Part shown: piece after piece, positions 25,407 to 34,340 of the stretch | Position numbering within the stretch: position 1 is the stretch's first letter | Layout of the letters: each line of letters begins with the position of its first letter | Assembly: GCF_023016085.1 (NCBI RefSeq) | Contig: NZ_JALKBF010000001.1 | Location: forward strand, 2,463,501-2,527,500 | Direction: 5' to 3' | From: Aliiroseovarius sp. F47248L | Lineage (GTDB): Bacteria > Pseudomonadota > Alphaproteobacteria > Rhodobacterales > Rhodobacteraceae | DNA: 64,000 nucleotides | The notes under the pieces: generated by a model | Database searches by the model: none | What the model saw: only the letters and a program-made list of their open reading frames with translations | What the model was told of the DNA's origin: nothing | Translations under genes and position numbers: made by a program

Positions 25407-25820
25407 TCAGTCACGCGTGCGCTGGACGTGCACGGCACATCGGCAATGGCGAACCACCCGCGCCGCCGTCGATCCCAGAAAGAAATCGCTAAGACCCGGT
25501 TTGTGCGATCCAATCACGACGCAATCAAAACCATGCTCATGCGCATAGTCGATGATTGTGCGCGCCGTGTGTCCGGTCAGAAGGACGGGCGCAACCCCCT
25601 CCAATCCCTTGGTCTTTTTCATCAGCGTGTCGTGGGCATGATCGCGCGCCGCCTTCACGACATCTTCATTCAAATAGGCACTGACCGAGGCTTGCGGAGC
25701 TTCATGGACATGCAGTGCGGTTATGTCGCCACCATCTGCCAGAAGGTTTCTGGCAATCTCCAGCGTCTCGGGCGAGATACCGTGATCCAGTGCCATCGGG
25801 ACAAGAATTTTTTTATACAT
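25407..25820 (-). CDS. Universal stress protein (UspA family)
   Basis: 137 residues, a single Usp domain. It begins MYKKILVPMALDHGI and ends with the ATP-binding pattern VIGSHKPGLSDFFLGSTAARVVRHCRCAVHVQR (G-2x-G-9x-G(S/T) type). It is cytoplasmic and linked to stress survival. The start at 25820 has GAGGATC just upstream; an open frame to 25853 has no better site. It stands alone between the catabolic operon and the AGE-family gene. Confidence 0.92.
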   Translation of the reverse strand: MYKKILVPMALDHGISPETLEIARNLLADGGDITALHVHEAPQASVSAYLNEDVVKAARDHAHDTLMKKTKGLEGVAPVLLTGHTARTIIDYAHEHGFDCVVIGSHKPGLSDFFLGSTAARVVRHCRCAVHVQRTRD

Positions 25821-25940
25821 ATGATCCTCTTTCAGGCGAATCTGGGCGTTCAATTACAGCCCAGTCAGGCTCGACCCATTGCCCTGAATTGTATAAGTTG
25901 CGCCATGACACATATCATGTTCGTCAGGTTTCTCAGACCA

Positions 25941-27179
25941 CTATTGAAGAGTGCCACCCAGATTAACAGCCATACGCGACAAGTGCGGCGTCAGGGGAAA
26001 CAGACAAGCCTGGACCGCATGATAAATGTCGGGTTTTCCGTTGAACTGTGTGACCGTTGGATGATCTGCCTCATCAATTTCGGGATACCAACCACCGCGC
26101 TCATGGTCGATGAAATGGATATCCGCAAACTGCCACAGACGCGCATACCAATCGCTTTGCATCTTGGAGCCCCCGAGCTTCAGGAAACTGGCAAGCACAC
26201 CAATGGCTTCCGTCACTGGCCACCAATAACGGTCGCGGATCGCGGGCGCGCCGTTAAAATCCAACGTGTAGAACAGTCCGCCTTTTTCAGCATCCCACGC
26301 ATCAGTCAAAGCGCGTTCCGTCAATGCCCATGCGACGTCAGGTGACCCATCGTCGGGACGACCGCGCAGATCCCAATGCTGCAACAGTAGACGAGCCAAC
26401 TCGAAAGAATGACCGGGCGTCGTTCCTGCCGGCCGGAACATCGAATTGCCGGAATAACTGCGGTCGATCTGCCATGTTTGGGAATAGTGCTCGGGCAATC
26501 TCCAATTTTCAGCTGGGCCAATGTTGCCCGTGAAAAACTGGAGTACGCCCGCCGCCTGTTCCAGATACCGATCCCGCCCGGTTGCTTCGTAGGCTGTCAA
26601 CAAAGCCTCTACCCCGTGCATGTTTGCATTCATGCCACGGTATGTCGAAAAGGGTGACCAATCGCGGTTCCATTCATCCGCGAACAACCCCGCATCATCT
26701 TCCCAAAACTTTTGGTCAAGAACTGCAGTCACATCGTCGATCAACCGATCTGCATCCGGGTGGCCGGCTAGTTTGGCGCTGGCCCCGGCTAGAAGTACGA
26801 ACATATGTCCGTATGCCAGCTTGCGATCATCATGCTCGACGTTGCCGTCCAGTGCCCACATATATCCGCCATGATCTGTGTCGCGGTGATATTCCCAAAG
26901 GTAGTCCATCCCGCCATCAATCACTGCATCGCACCCTTCCAACCCCGCCATTTTCCCCAGCGCAAAGGAGTGCGTCATTCTCGTGGTGGTGTGAAGTTCT
27001 TGCACAGTATCCGCAAGTGGAGCCCCGTCATGGCCAAGCACGTAAAAGCCTCCACCAGGACGCAGACTAGTCTTGAAGAATGCAAACTGCCTCTGCGCAT
27101 CAGTGATCAGAAAATCGCGATGCTCCTTCATGCGGAATTGGTGCCGGGACCCGGCTGCAGGAGAGTGATCTGATGTCAT
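25941..27179 (-). CDS. AGE family epimerase/isomerase (YihS/mannose isomerase type)
   Basis: 412 residues of the N-acylglucosamine 2-epimerase family (alpha/alpha six-barrel). The pattern TRMTHSFALGKMAG, YAFGH-like KLAYGHMFVLLAGASA, GMNANMHGVEALLTAYEATG, PGHSFELARLLLQHW and RYWWPVTEAIGVL fits the aldose-ketose isomerase branch (mannose or sulfoquinovose isomerase) more than true 2-epimerases. Its ATG overlaps the LacI stop, so the two are translationally coupled and the regulator probably senses the sugar. No transporter or kinase lies beside it, so the sugar is unknown. Confidence 0.88.
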   Translation of the reverse strand: MTSDHSPAAGSRHQFRMKEHRDFLITDAQRQFAFFKTSLRPGGGFYVLGHDGAPLADTVQELHTTTRMTHSFALGKMAGLEGCDAVIDGGMDYLWEYHRDTDHGGYMWALDGNVEHDDRKLAYGHMFVLLAGASAKLAGHPDADRLIDDVTAVLDQKFWEDDAGLFADEWNRDWSPFSTYRGMNANMHGVEALLTAYEATGRDRYLEQAAGVLQFFTGNIGPAENWRLPEHYSQTWQIDRSYSGNSMFRPAGTTPGHSFELARLLLQHWDLRGRPDDGSPDVAWALTERALTDAWDAEKGGLFYTLDFNGAPAIRDRYWWPVTEAIGVLASFLKLGGSKMQSDWYARLWQFADIHFIDHERGGWYPEIDEADHPTVTQFNGKPDIYHAVQACLFPLTPHLSRMAVNLGGTLQ

Positions 27180-28270
27180 GAAAGCCTCTGCGAATTGAAA
27201 ACGTGAGCCGTTGCTGCCTGGTCAACGGCACTTGGCGTTTGAATCGGCAAGGTCATCGATGGGAGAACGCATTGAAGATCTGTCACAGGTACTCCGTTGA
27301 TCCGATCCACCATCATTTTGGCTAACGACCGCCCCGCCGCCGACAGGTCTTCATACAGACTGTCCACACGCGGCCGAACATGGTCAAACACACCAGAAGT
27401 CTGCTTGACCATGACGTGCACATCGCGCCCCACAATCAGACCGTTATCCTGAATGGCCGCAAGTCCGGCCAAACCCGAAACATCACCCGGAAAAATAAAC
27501 CCATCTGGCGGATTCTTGGTGCGCAACCGCTTGCCCAACTGTTCCGAGATCACATGACTTTCGCTGTCCAGTATTATCCCGTCGAGAACTTCATGATTGA
27601 CGCCTGCTGTCCGTACCGCGGCCATAAATCCATGCAAAATGTGATGATGAAACATGTAACGATCATCTGGCAAAAGGATCGCCAGCCGCCTTGCCCCACG
27701 TGCAATCAGTTTTTCGGCAGCCCGTTCGCCGAAAGCATTGTTGTCATAGTCGACATACGCGTGCGGCAAGGCAGATTCAGACCGCCCATGTGTGACAAAG
27801 GGAAACCCTGTTTCAGACAGAAATCGGATGCGGCTGTCATCGACAAAGGTGCGCGAGAAAATGATCCCATCCGCCAAATTGTTGCCAACGATCTGTGCCA
27901 TCCGATCCACTGATTGATCGTTCCCATGATCGGGCCAAACCAGCAAGTCAAATGGCGTGCCGGACAAACCCGCGGTGATGCCGCCAACGAGAAGATTTCC
28001 AAATCCAAGAATTTCGCTATGCGGTGGAAGAATTAGATTGATCGCGAAGGTACGCCCGGTACGCAGTCGCTGTGCCGCCCGATCCGGTGCATATCCCAAC
28101 TCATCAGCCGCTTTACGAACCAAGACGCGGGTCTGTTCAGCCATCTGTGCGTCGTTTGCCAATGCACGCGAAACCGCACTTACTGATATACCCAGCAGGT
28201 CGGCGATTGTGCGTTGTGTGGGTCGATTATTTTGCGCTGACATTGATTTGTTTGAATAGGGCGCCGTCAC
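27176..28270 (-). CDS. LacI family transcriptional regulator
   Basis: 364 residues from a GTG start at 28270; ATG at 28243 is an equally possible start, as neither has a clear ribosome site. The LacI helix-turn-helix (QRTIADLLGISVSAVSRALAND) is at the N terminus, with the hinge AADELGYAPDRAAQRLRTGRT and a periplasmic-binding-protein-like ligand domain. It probably represses itself and the coupled AGE isomerase. Two inverted repeats lie directly upstream. Confidence 0.92.
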   Translation of the reverse strand: MTAPYSNKSMSAQNNRPTQRTIADLLGISVSAVSRALANDAQMAEQTRVLVRKAADELGYAPDRAAQRLRTGRTFAINLILPPHSEILGFGNLLVGGITAGLSGTPFDLLVWPDHGNDQSVDRMAQIVGNNLADGIIFSRTFVDDSRIRFLSETGFPFVTHGRSESALPHAYVDYDNNAFGERAAEKLIARGARRLAILLPDDRYMFHHHILHGFMAAVRTAGVNHEVLDGIILDSESHVISEQLGKRLRTKNPPDGFIFPGDVSGLAGLAAIQDNGLIVGRDVHVMVKQTSGVFDHVRPRVDSLYEDLSAAGRSLAKMMVDRINGVPVTDLQCVLPSMTLPIQTPSAVDQAATAHVFNSQRLS

Positions 28271-28278
28271 AATACGAA

Positions 28279-28309
28279 TTACAACGTTTTAATCAACGTA
28301 CCCGTTGAT
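28279..28309. promoter_or_regulatory. Candidate LacI operators (two adjoining palindromes)
   Basis: TTACAACGTTTTAA (28279-28292) is a 12-of-14 palindrome with the central CG typical of LacI-family sites. Directly beside it is the perfect repeat ATCAACG-TACC-CGTTGAT (28292-28309). Both lie within 40 bases upstream of the LacI gene, suggesting autorepression. Confidence 0.5.
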
Positions 28310-28922
28310 GCAAATTTGCCGTCTGTCGCCATCGCGGAGATAAGAGCCTGATTGCCCGAGTTGAAGCGGTACATAGACTTGATACATCGTCGATCATTCA
28401 GTTGGATATGATCATCGGTATCGTTGGCGCGGACGAGGCTGCAGAACAGAGTTCATCATGCCGTTGCTAGACAAATACGCTAACACATAGACGGTCCGAC
28501 AATTCTGGTTTAGTGCTGTGATTTATGTGGTTGAACGTGGCTTAATTGACCTTAGCCTATGGTGGGCATCCACATTCCGCCTTGGACCACAATTCGAGAA
28601 ATACACCACCCGCGTTTAGGGATCTGACTTTGAAATTCTTCAAACATGCGCTGAGCTTGTATCGACGGGCCCTACGTCCGCAGAATCCAAGCCAGATAGG
28701 CCGCCGTAGCGCGCGCGTTCAACAAACTTGAAGCAAGGCATGCGCAGACTCACCCGTTCACTTCACAAATAGGAAAAGTCGTCAGCCGTGCCAGTAACTA
28801 TCAACCTGATCATTGACCGATGCGTCTTTAAGCATCCCCTGTTTACTGAAACGCCCTCTTTCTACACGAAAGTGCAAACGGGTAGCTTGCTCAGAAATCA
28901 AGAATAGAAAGATTTTGTTCCT
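28310..28922. other. Gene-poor stretch before the glycosyltransferase gene
   Basis: About 610 bases with no convincing gene. Short open frames (for example 28546-28731) lack ribosome sites and recognisable products. The base composition is visibly less GC-rich than the flanking operons, and the stretch could contain eroded gene remains. It marks the left edge of a small atypical island. Confidence 0.5.
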
Positions 28923-29741
28923 ATGCCTCTGTTTATGACTCTGCTTGTCCGAGACGAAGAAGACATTCTTGATGCCAATTTGAGCTATCACCTTGCACAA
29001 GGTGTTGATCATATAATTGTTACAGACAACCTCAGCGTCGACGGTTCGCCGGACATCATTCAGACTTATGTCAATCAAGGTGTCGCTACGTACATCCGCG
29101 AGACTGACAACACCTATTCGCAATCGAAATGGGTTAGCCGAATGGCTGACATAGCCCATGATGCCGGTGCCAGTTGGGTGATGCACTGTGATGCCGACGA
29201 GTTCTGGGTAGCCCCTAAGACAGACCTTAAAGGTTGGTTCTCAGGGCAGAGGTGGCACAATGTGGTTTCAGCACACCGGCACGATTTTGTTTGCCTGGAG
29301 AATGACGACTCACCATTTTGGCAGCGTATGATCTATCGCAAGTCACTTTCCACAAACCCACTAGGTCAACCGCTACCCCCAAAGGTAGCCCATCGCGCCA
29401 AATCTGGGCTAACGGTAGCACAGGGCAACCACGCAGTTTCCGGGTTTCTCTGGCCTCGTATCCTTATGTCAGACTTGGAAATACTGCATTTCCCTTTACG
29501 TTCACGCGAACAGTACATTCGGAAAATTGAAAATGGCGGTCAGGCGTATGCCAACAACACTGAACTCGCGCTCTCTGTTGGTAATACTTGGCGCATGCAA
29601 TACACCGAGTTAATGGAAACTGGCACACTTGCATTCGTGGATACGAACACCGTTTCTGCTGAAATGCTGCAAGACCAGTTGGCAGACGGCACTATCCAAG
29701 TTGACACGCGACTTGCCGATTTCCTAGATAATAGAGGATAA
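28923..29741 (+). CDS. Glycosyltransferase family 2-like protein
   Basis: 272 residues of the Glyco_tranf_2_4 (GT92-like) type. The N terminus FMTLLVRDEEDILDANLSYH is followed by the nucleotide-sugar and metal motif HCDADEFW (D90-E93). The C-terminal segment has HFPLRSREQYIRKI, common in this family. It would transfer a sugar to a surface glycan. The next gene, a sulfotransferase, begins four bases after its stop. Codon usage appears more AT-rich than neighbours, hinting at transfer from elsewhere. Confidence 0.82.
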   Translation: MPLFMTLLVRDEEDILDANLSYHLAQGVDHIIVTDNLSVDGSPDIIQTYVNQGVATYIRETDNTYSQSKWVSRMADIAHDAGASWVMHCDADEFWVAPKTDLKGWFSGQRWHNVVSAHRHDFVCLENDDSPFWQRMIYRKSLSTNPLGQPLPPKVAHRAKSGLTVAQGNHAVSGFLWPRILMSDLEILHFPLRSREQYIRKIENGGQAYANNTELALSVGNTWRMQYTELMETGTLAFVDTNTVSAEMLQDQLADGTIQVDTRLADFLDNRG

Positions 29742-29745
29742 AGCA

Positions 29746-30411
29746 TTGCCGGCAGCAATACTAAATGCTCACAAACTGGCCTTCTTTAGCGTCCCGAAGG
29801 CGGGAAGCACCTCCATGAAGATGGTCCTTTACGAACTTGAGCATGGCAAGCCTTGGACAGGCGATCCTGACCGAGTGCACCCCCAGTTTCCCACACATCA
29901 AATACGAGAAGAAGATTTCGAAGCGACTGAAGGGTTCTGGCGTTACGCTATCATACGCGATCCCATTTCACGGCTTCTTTCTGCTTACGGAAACCGAGTT
30001 CACCACCATCACGACATCCGCAAATATGCAGCACCGCGCCTGCTCGAACGTCTACTCTTTCCTATTCGTCACCCTGGTCTTTCGCTCTATCCAGATCGGG
30101 ATTCCTTTTACTGCAAACTCCAGTGTTACCAGACGCTATCTTTCTCTATTTGGCATCATACTGCACCAATCAGTACATTCATTGGTGACAATCTGGATCG
30201 GTTTGACGCGATCTACAGGATTGAGGACATTCCTTTACTAGAAGCGCAACTAAGCAATCATACCGGGCGCCGGATCACCTTGCCGCGTGAACAAACAGCA
30301 GGCGAAAAGATCAAACTAGATATGCTGTCCGATGCCGCAAGAGCTTCCGTTCTTTCGTACACCGAGCCGGACTATGAGCTTTTGAAAGACTACTATCAAA
30401 CTCCGTCCTAG
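29746..30411 (+). CDS. Sulfotransferase family protein (Sulfotransfer_2 type)
   Basis: 221 residues. The PAPS-binding 5' phosphosulfate loop SVPKAGSTS (about residues 15-23) and the 3' phosphate motif RDPISRLLSAY (from R71) are both present, so it probably transfers sulfate from PAPS to a carbohydrate. The start is TTG with AGAGGA ahead, four bases after the glycosyltransferase stop. Together the pair could build a sulfated surface glycan. Many Rhodobacteraceae carry such isolated gene pairs. The acceptor is unknown. Confidence 0.82.
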   Translation: MPAAILNAHKLAFFSVPKAGSTSMKMVLYELEHGKPWTGDPDRVHPQFPTHQIREEDFEATEGFWRYAIIRDPISRLLSAYGNRVHHHHDIRKYAAPRLLERLLFPIRHPGLSLYPDRDSFYCKLQCYQTLSFSIWHHTAPISTFIGDNLDRFDAIYRIEDIPLLEAQLSNHTGRRITLPREQTAGEKIKLDMLSDAARASVLSYTEPDYELLKDYYQTPS

Positions 30412-30701
30412 TCCCGATCCGAGAACATAACTGACCGTCCCCGAACTTTTGGATCAAAGCAAGAATCTGCAAATTCTGTTCTTGCCACAGGCCTACGTGA
30501 TATGGCTGGTTTCTTAGAACTATGGATCGGTGATGTGCGATGACGTTCTACGCACAACTGAGCGCAGGAACTGTGGTCAAACTGGCTGCCGTGAGCCGAT
30601 TTCTCGGCTTACTGCTTTGAGAGTACGCTACACACCATCTGTTCGGTTAGATCTCAATCATGATCAGTCCCTACATCTGGCGACCAAATACACCTATACC
30701 C
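30412..30701. other. Non-coding stretch at the right edge of the glycan island
   Basis: 290 bases without a supportable gene. A weak hairpin (30459-30465 with 30479-30485) may end the glycosyltransferase-sulfotransferase transcript. Nothing else is recognised. Confidence 0.45.
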
Positions 30702-32111
30702 CTAGACACTGCCCCAAACGGGAAGGGTTTGCCAAAGCGTTCCCAGTTCACGCTCCAACTGTTCGGCGACATCCAGCACAAACCAATCATCATGCATTGG
30801 TCCCACAAGTTGCACGCCCAAAGGAACACCGTTCTCCAAATGAGTTGGCAATGCGGCGGACGGTAGGCCAAGCAGGTTGATTGCATGAAGCGGGAGTTGC
30901 GCGTCAAAAATCGCGGGGATCTCGTCTGGCGATTTGAAATCAAGATCATTTTCAAAGGGGCGCATCAAGGATGTTGGCATCAGGAACAAGTCGATATCGT
31001 CAAACATCAACGACCATGCCCTTTGCAGCTGTATTCTGCGGGTCATCGCCTGAAACAAGTCCGCGATATCAAGCACCGGGTACCTGTCAAAACTCATCGA
31101 GACCATGCGGTTAATCTCTGCTGACCCATGCTCTTCAATCGCCTTGCGGAAGGTGTGGTTCACTTCGGTGTACAGGATATCACCCCAGACACGTGCCGTT
31201 TCGTCAGCGAAAGGCGGTGTAACTTCGCGAACGGCGATACCGGCGGCGCGCAGACCTTCCACAGCGCGTTCCATTGCGCTTTGCACAGCCGGATCAAGCG
31301 GTGCGTCAAACGGGTTCACGCTATATCCGACCGTGACAGTCTTGGCCCGTTCACGGCCGCTATCGGCTGCCATAACCTGCAACGGGTCACGGCTATCCTT
31401 CATCGACATCACTTGAAGCGCGGCGCGCACATCTGCAACGTTGCGTCCGAGAGGACCCTGAACCGACATGGTCTGAGTAAGGGGAGGTCGCTCGTTCGGT
31501 TGATTTGGGTTCATCGCAGGCACGCGACCAAACGATGGGCGAATGGTCGTCACGCCGCAGCAAAACGCGGGATAACGCAATGAGCCGCCCAGATCATTAC
31601 CGTGCGCAATCGCTCCGATACCACTGGCGACGGCTGCTGCGGCAGCGCCGCTTGACCCTCCGGGTGTGACACTAGCATCCCAAGGATTGAGCGAGACACC
31701 GTGCAAAGGATTGGAGGTGCACCAACGCATCGAAAATTCCGGCGTATTGGTGCGACCAATAATGACAGCACCGCCTTTCTTCAGGTTGGAAACTACTGGC
31801 GCGTCGTCTGGGCCAGACATGTCTTTGAAGGCTGGAACGCCGTTGGAGTTTGCGTAACCCGCCTGATCAACATTGATTTTAGTGGTGACCGGCACACCAT
31901 AAAGTGGGCTTGGGTTGTCCGGGATGCCTGCGTCGTCCATAGCGCGGGCCATATCCAATGCCTCGGCGACCGGCTCTGTTATTGCATTTATGGCAGGGTT
32001 CAGCGCTTCCATGCGATCGATATGCGCCTGTGCCACTTCAACAACCGAAACGTCCTTGGACCTGATTTTTTCGGCGGTCTTGATGGCAGACCAGAATGTA
32101 ATTTCGCTCAC
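30702..32111 (-). CDS. Amidase (amidase signature family)
   Basis: 469 residues. The Ser-cisSer-Lys catalytic triad can be placed at K78 (VTTKIN), S153 (TPGGSSGAAAAAVASG) and S177 (GNDLGGSLRYPA); the 24-residue spacing of the two serines is typical. It hydrolyses an amide to an acid and ammonia in the cytoplasm. It lies directly downstream of a TetR-type regulator on the same strand (12-base gap) and near a TRAP transporter on the opposite strand, so the imported compound may be an amide. The exact substrate cannot be inferred. Confidence 0.92.
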   Translation of the reverse strand: MSEITFWSAIKTAEKIRSKDVSVVEVAQAHIDRMEALNPAINAITEPVAEALDMARAMDDAGIPDNPSPLYGVPVTTKINVDQAGYANSNGVPAFKDMSGPDDAPVVSNLKKGGAVIIGRTNTPEFSMRWCTSNPLHGVSLNPWDASVTPGGSSGAAAAAVASGIGAIAHGNDLGGSLRYPAFCCGVTTIRPSFGRVPAMNPNQPNERPPLTQTMSVQGPLGRNVADVRAALQVMSMKDSRDPLQVMAADSGRERAKTVTVGYSVNPFDAPLDPAVQSAMERAVEGLRAAGIAVREVTPPFADETARVWGDILYTEVNHTFRKAIEEHGSAEINRMVSMSFDRYPVLDIADLFQAMTRRIQLQRAWSLMFDDIDLFLMPTSLMRPFENDLDFKSPDEIPAIFDAQLPLHAINLLGLPSAALPTHLENGVPLGVQLVGPMHDDWFVLDVAEQLERELGTLWQTLPVWGSV

Positions 32112-32123
32112 GGCAATGCTCTC

Positions 32124-32762
32124 CTACGGGGTGGGCAGCAGGACAACAGCGTATCCTATTGCGTAGATTTGGTCCTCTAGCAGAGGGTCGTCGGGTCTTG
32201 CGGGACCTGAACCGAACACAACCGAATGGGTGAGAACGCCAAGAACCGTCTGTGTCATGCGATGGATGGCAGCCTTTGGGTCTGATACGCCGTGCTGTCT
32301 CAACCCGTCTGAAAGTTCGTCACTCATGCGCGCTTCGAATGCAGAGCGCAGTGCGCGCAAGGGAACCCAAATGTTCGGTGTCGATTTCACACGCTCCGCC
32401 ATCGATCGGTAAAGTTCGGGATTGTCACGAAACTGTGCACAGGTAAGGTCCAGCAGGCGCCGCAGCCGCTCTTCGAAGGGCAAGCCGGTCAGATCCAAAT
32501 TCGCAAGATCCGTCATAGCACGGGCATTAAACTCGTCAACAAGACGCGTGATGATGCCCTCTTTCGATCCGAAATGATGATAGAGGCTACCAATTGATAC
32601 GCCCGATTCTTTGGAAATGTGCGATAACTGGACGGCGTCAAAGCCGCCATCGGCCATCAGAATATGCGCGGCATCCAGAACGCGGCGAACGGTTTTTACC
32701 CCCCGTTTCTGTGGCTTACGAATTTCTACGGCTTGCTCTGTCACAATCGCTCCCTTACTCAT
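32124..32762 (-). CDS. TetR/AcrR family transcriptional regulator
   Basis: 212 residues. The N-terminal TetR helix-turn-helix is visible (VLDAAHILMADGGFDAVQLSHISKESG followed by VSIGSLYHHFGSKEGI, about residues 28-70), with a helical ligand domain behind it. It is divergent from a DctPQM TRAP system and upstream of the amidase. A nearly perfect 28-base palindrome lies eight bases ahead of its start codon, so it probably represses both directions until a ligand binds. Confidence 0.93.
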   Translation of the reverse strand: MSKGAIVTEQAVEIRKPQKRGVKTVRRVLDAAHILMADGGFDAVQLSHISKESGVSIGSLYHHFGSKEGIITRLVDEFNARAMTDLANLDLTGLPFEERLRRLLDLTCAQFRDNPELYRSMAERVKSTPNIWVPLRALRSAFEARMSDELSDGLRQHGVSDPKAAIHRMTQTVLGVLTHSVVFGSGPARPDDPLLEDQIYAIGYAVVLLPTP

Positions 32763-32770
32763 TTACAAAA

Positions 32771-32798
32771 TACTAGAATTAGAGTTCTAATTCAAGTA
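32771..32798. promoter_or_regulatory. Candidate TetR operator
   Basis: Palindrome with arms TACT-n-GAATTAGA and TCTAATTC-n-AGTA around a GT centre (mismatches only at 32775/32794 and the centre). It lies in the 83-base gap between the divergent TetR and DctP-type genes and can control both. Confidence 0.7.
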
Positions 32799-32845
32799 TT
32801 GTCTCTGGCACGCCCTGGAGGAGGGCCAGCTTTAGGGAGGCTTTA

Positions 32846-33844
32846 ATGAATAAGAAAACTATGATTGCGGCTGCAATCACCTCGATGATTGTTGTGGGTG
32901 CGGCGCAGGCCGAGACACTGAAAGTGTCGACCGCAGCACCTAACGGAACACCTTGGGTCAAGCACCTTGAGACGAGCGCTGCAAATCTTGCAGAAATCTC
33001 TGGTGGTGCGATGACGATGGAAGTCTTTCCGGCAAGCCAGTTGGGCGCGGAAACTGACACCATCAAACAGACGGCACGCGGGCGTTTGGCCGCAGGGAAC
33101 TTCTCAATCACAGCCGTGGCCAGCGTGGTGCCTGAAGTGTCAATGCTGGTGACTCCGTTTTTCTGGGACAGCTTCGAGCAAGCAGATTGCGCGTTGGACA
33201 ACCATCTTTCCGGCCTCTTCGACGAGCTGTTTCAGACGCGCGGTCTGCGATTGGTCCAATGGCAAGAGCTTGGTTGGCAGAACCTATTCACGAACGAGCC
33301 GGTGAGTGGCCCCGCCGATGTCGTGGGCCTGAAAATGCGCGTTGGAACGTCGGACAACCACGATATGTACTGGCGTGCTGCTGGCGTATCGGGCGTGCCA
33401 ATGCCTTTCTCGGATATTGCAACAAACCTTCAGACCGGCTTGGTCGAAGGTGGCGAGCTGCCCACCATTTCTTATGTAGCAGGTGGCGTCGGGAAAATTT
33501 CACCGCACATGACACGGACCCGCCACATCTACCAGCCCTCTGTTCTGCTGATGTCCACAAAAGTCTGGGACGGCATGTCCGAGGAAGAGCAAGCGCAGTT
33601 CAACGAAGCGATGGAGCCTGCCCAAGCCCTACGAACCGCGGTTCGTGGCGCAATTGATTTCTTCAGCGCCAAGCATGTCGAAGAGGGTGGCACAATCAGC
33701 GAGTTGAACGATGAGCAGCGTGCAGAATGGGCAGCGCTTTGGTCAGATGAAAAGATGCAGGAACTGATCGCAGCGACAGGCGGAGATTCGCAGCGCGTCT
33801 ATGACGCTGTGGTCGCAGCCCGCGACGCTTGCACAACAAACTGA
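32846..33844 (+). CDS. TRAP transporter substrate-binding protein (DctP family)
   Basis: 332 residues. A Sec signal peptide (MNKKTMIAAAITSMIVVGAAQA, cleaved before ETLKV) precedes a DctP domain with FPASQLGAETDTIKQTARGRL and the typical MRVGTSDNHDMYWRAAGVSGVPMPFSDI segment. It binds the substrate in the periplasm and delivers it to the DctQM permease encoded directly downstream. It is the first gene of a dctP-dctQ-dctM operon under the TetR operator; a GGGAGG ribosome site lies ahead of the ATG. Confidence 0.94.
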   Translation: MNKKTMIAAAITSMIVVGAAQAETLKVSTAAPNGTPWVKHLETSAANLAEISGGAMTMEVFPASQLGAETDTIKQTARGRLAAGNFSITAVASVVPEVSMLVTPFFWDSFEQADCALDNHLSGLFDELFQTRGLRLVQWQELGWQNLFTNEPVSGPADVVGLKMRVGTSDNHDMYWRAAGVSGVPMPFSDIATNLQTGLVEGGELPTISYVAGGVGKISPHMTRTRHIYQPSVLLMSTKVWDGMSEEEQAQFNEAMEPAQALRTAVRGAIDFFSAKHVEEGGTISELNDEQRAEWAALWSDEKMQELIAATGGDSQRVYDAVVAARDACTTN

Positions 33845-33851
33845 TCCGGCC

Positions 33852-34340
33852 ATGAAACGGTTCCTGTCTGCTTTACTGACAGTCGAGACATTGGTTGCGG
33901 GGGCATTCTATACGATTGCCGCCGCAATCTTGTTCGCCGATGTCATCGCGCGCGAACTGTTTGATTCTCCGATATGGGGCGGGCAACGCATCGCGGTTTT
34001 GTTGGCCAACGGATCAGCCCTGATCGGCATCGCAGTCGCAGTCGCGCTTAACCGGCATATTCGCCCGTCTGTTCTGGATGGGGCCATCCCAGCCCGGTTT
34101 GATCCGGTAACTGTGCGTGTCGGGCATCTGCTTGGCGCCGCGGTCATGTTTGCGGGCGCGTACTATGGCGCACTGCTGGTTCTGGAAAACAGGTCAATGG
34201 GCTTTACCACGCCGCCGCTTAAGCTTGAGATCTGGATCGCGCAGCTTGCCTTTCCTTACGGGTTTGCCTCGGCTGGCTTGCGCTATCTGTTCTTCGCCAT
34301 CGACCCCGAGCTGCAACCCAAGCATGAGGATCGTATTTGA
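33852..34340 (+). CDS. TRAP transporter small permease subunit (DctQ family)
   Basis: 162 residues with four membrane helices. The ADVIARELFDSPIWGGQRIAV segment is typical of DctQ. The start at 33852 is seven bases after the binding-protein stop; the frame is open further upstream only inside that gene. Its TGA overlaps the next ATG by one base (TGATG). It forms the membrane complex with the following DctM. Confidence 0.91.
   Translation: MKRFLSALLTVETLVAGAFYTIAAAILFADVIARELFDSPIWGGQRIAVLLANGSALIGIAVAVALNRHIRPSVLDGAIPARFDPVTVRVGHLLGAAVMFAGAYYGALLVLENRSMGFTTPPLKLEIWIAQLAFPYGFASAGLRYLFFAIDPELQPKHEDRI

Noticed and set aside
28546..28731. A 61-codon open frame in the gene-poor stretch
   Set aside because: No ribosome site, mixed composition and no recognisable pattern.
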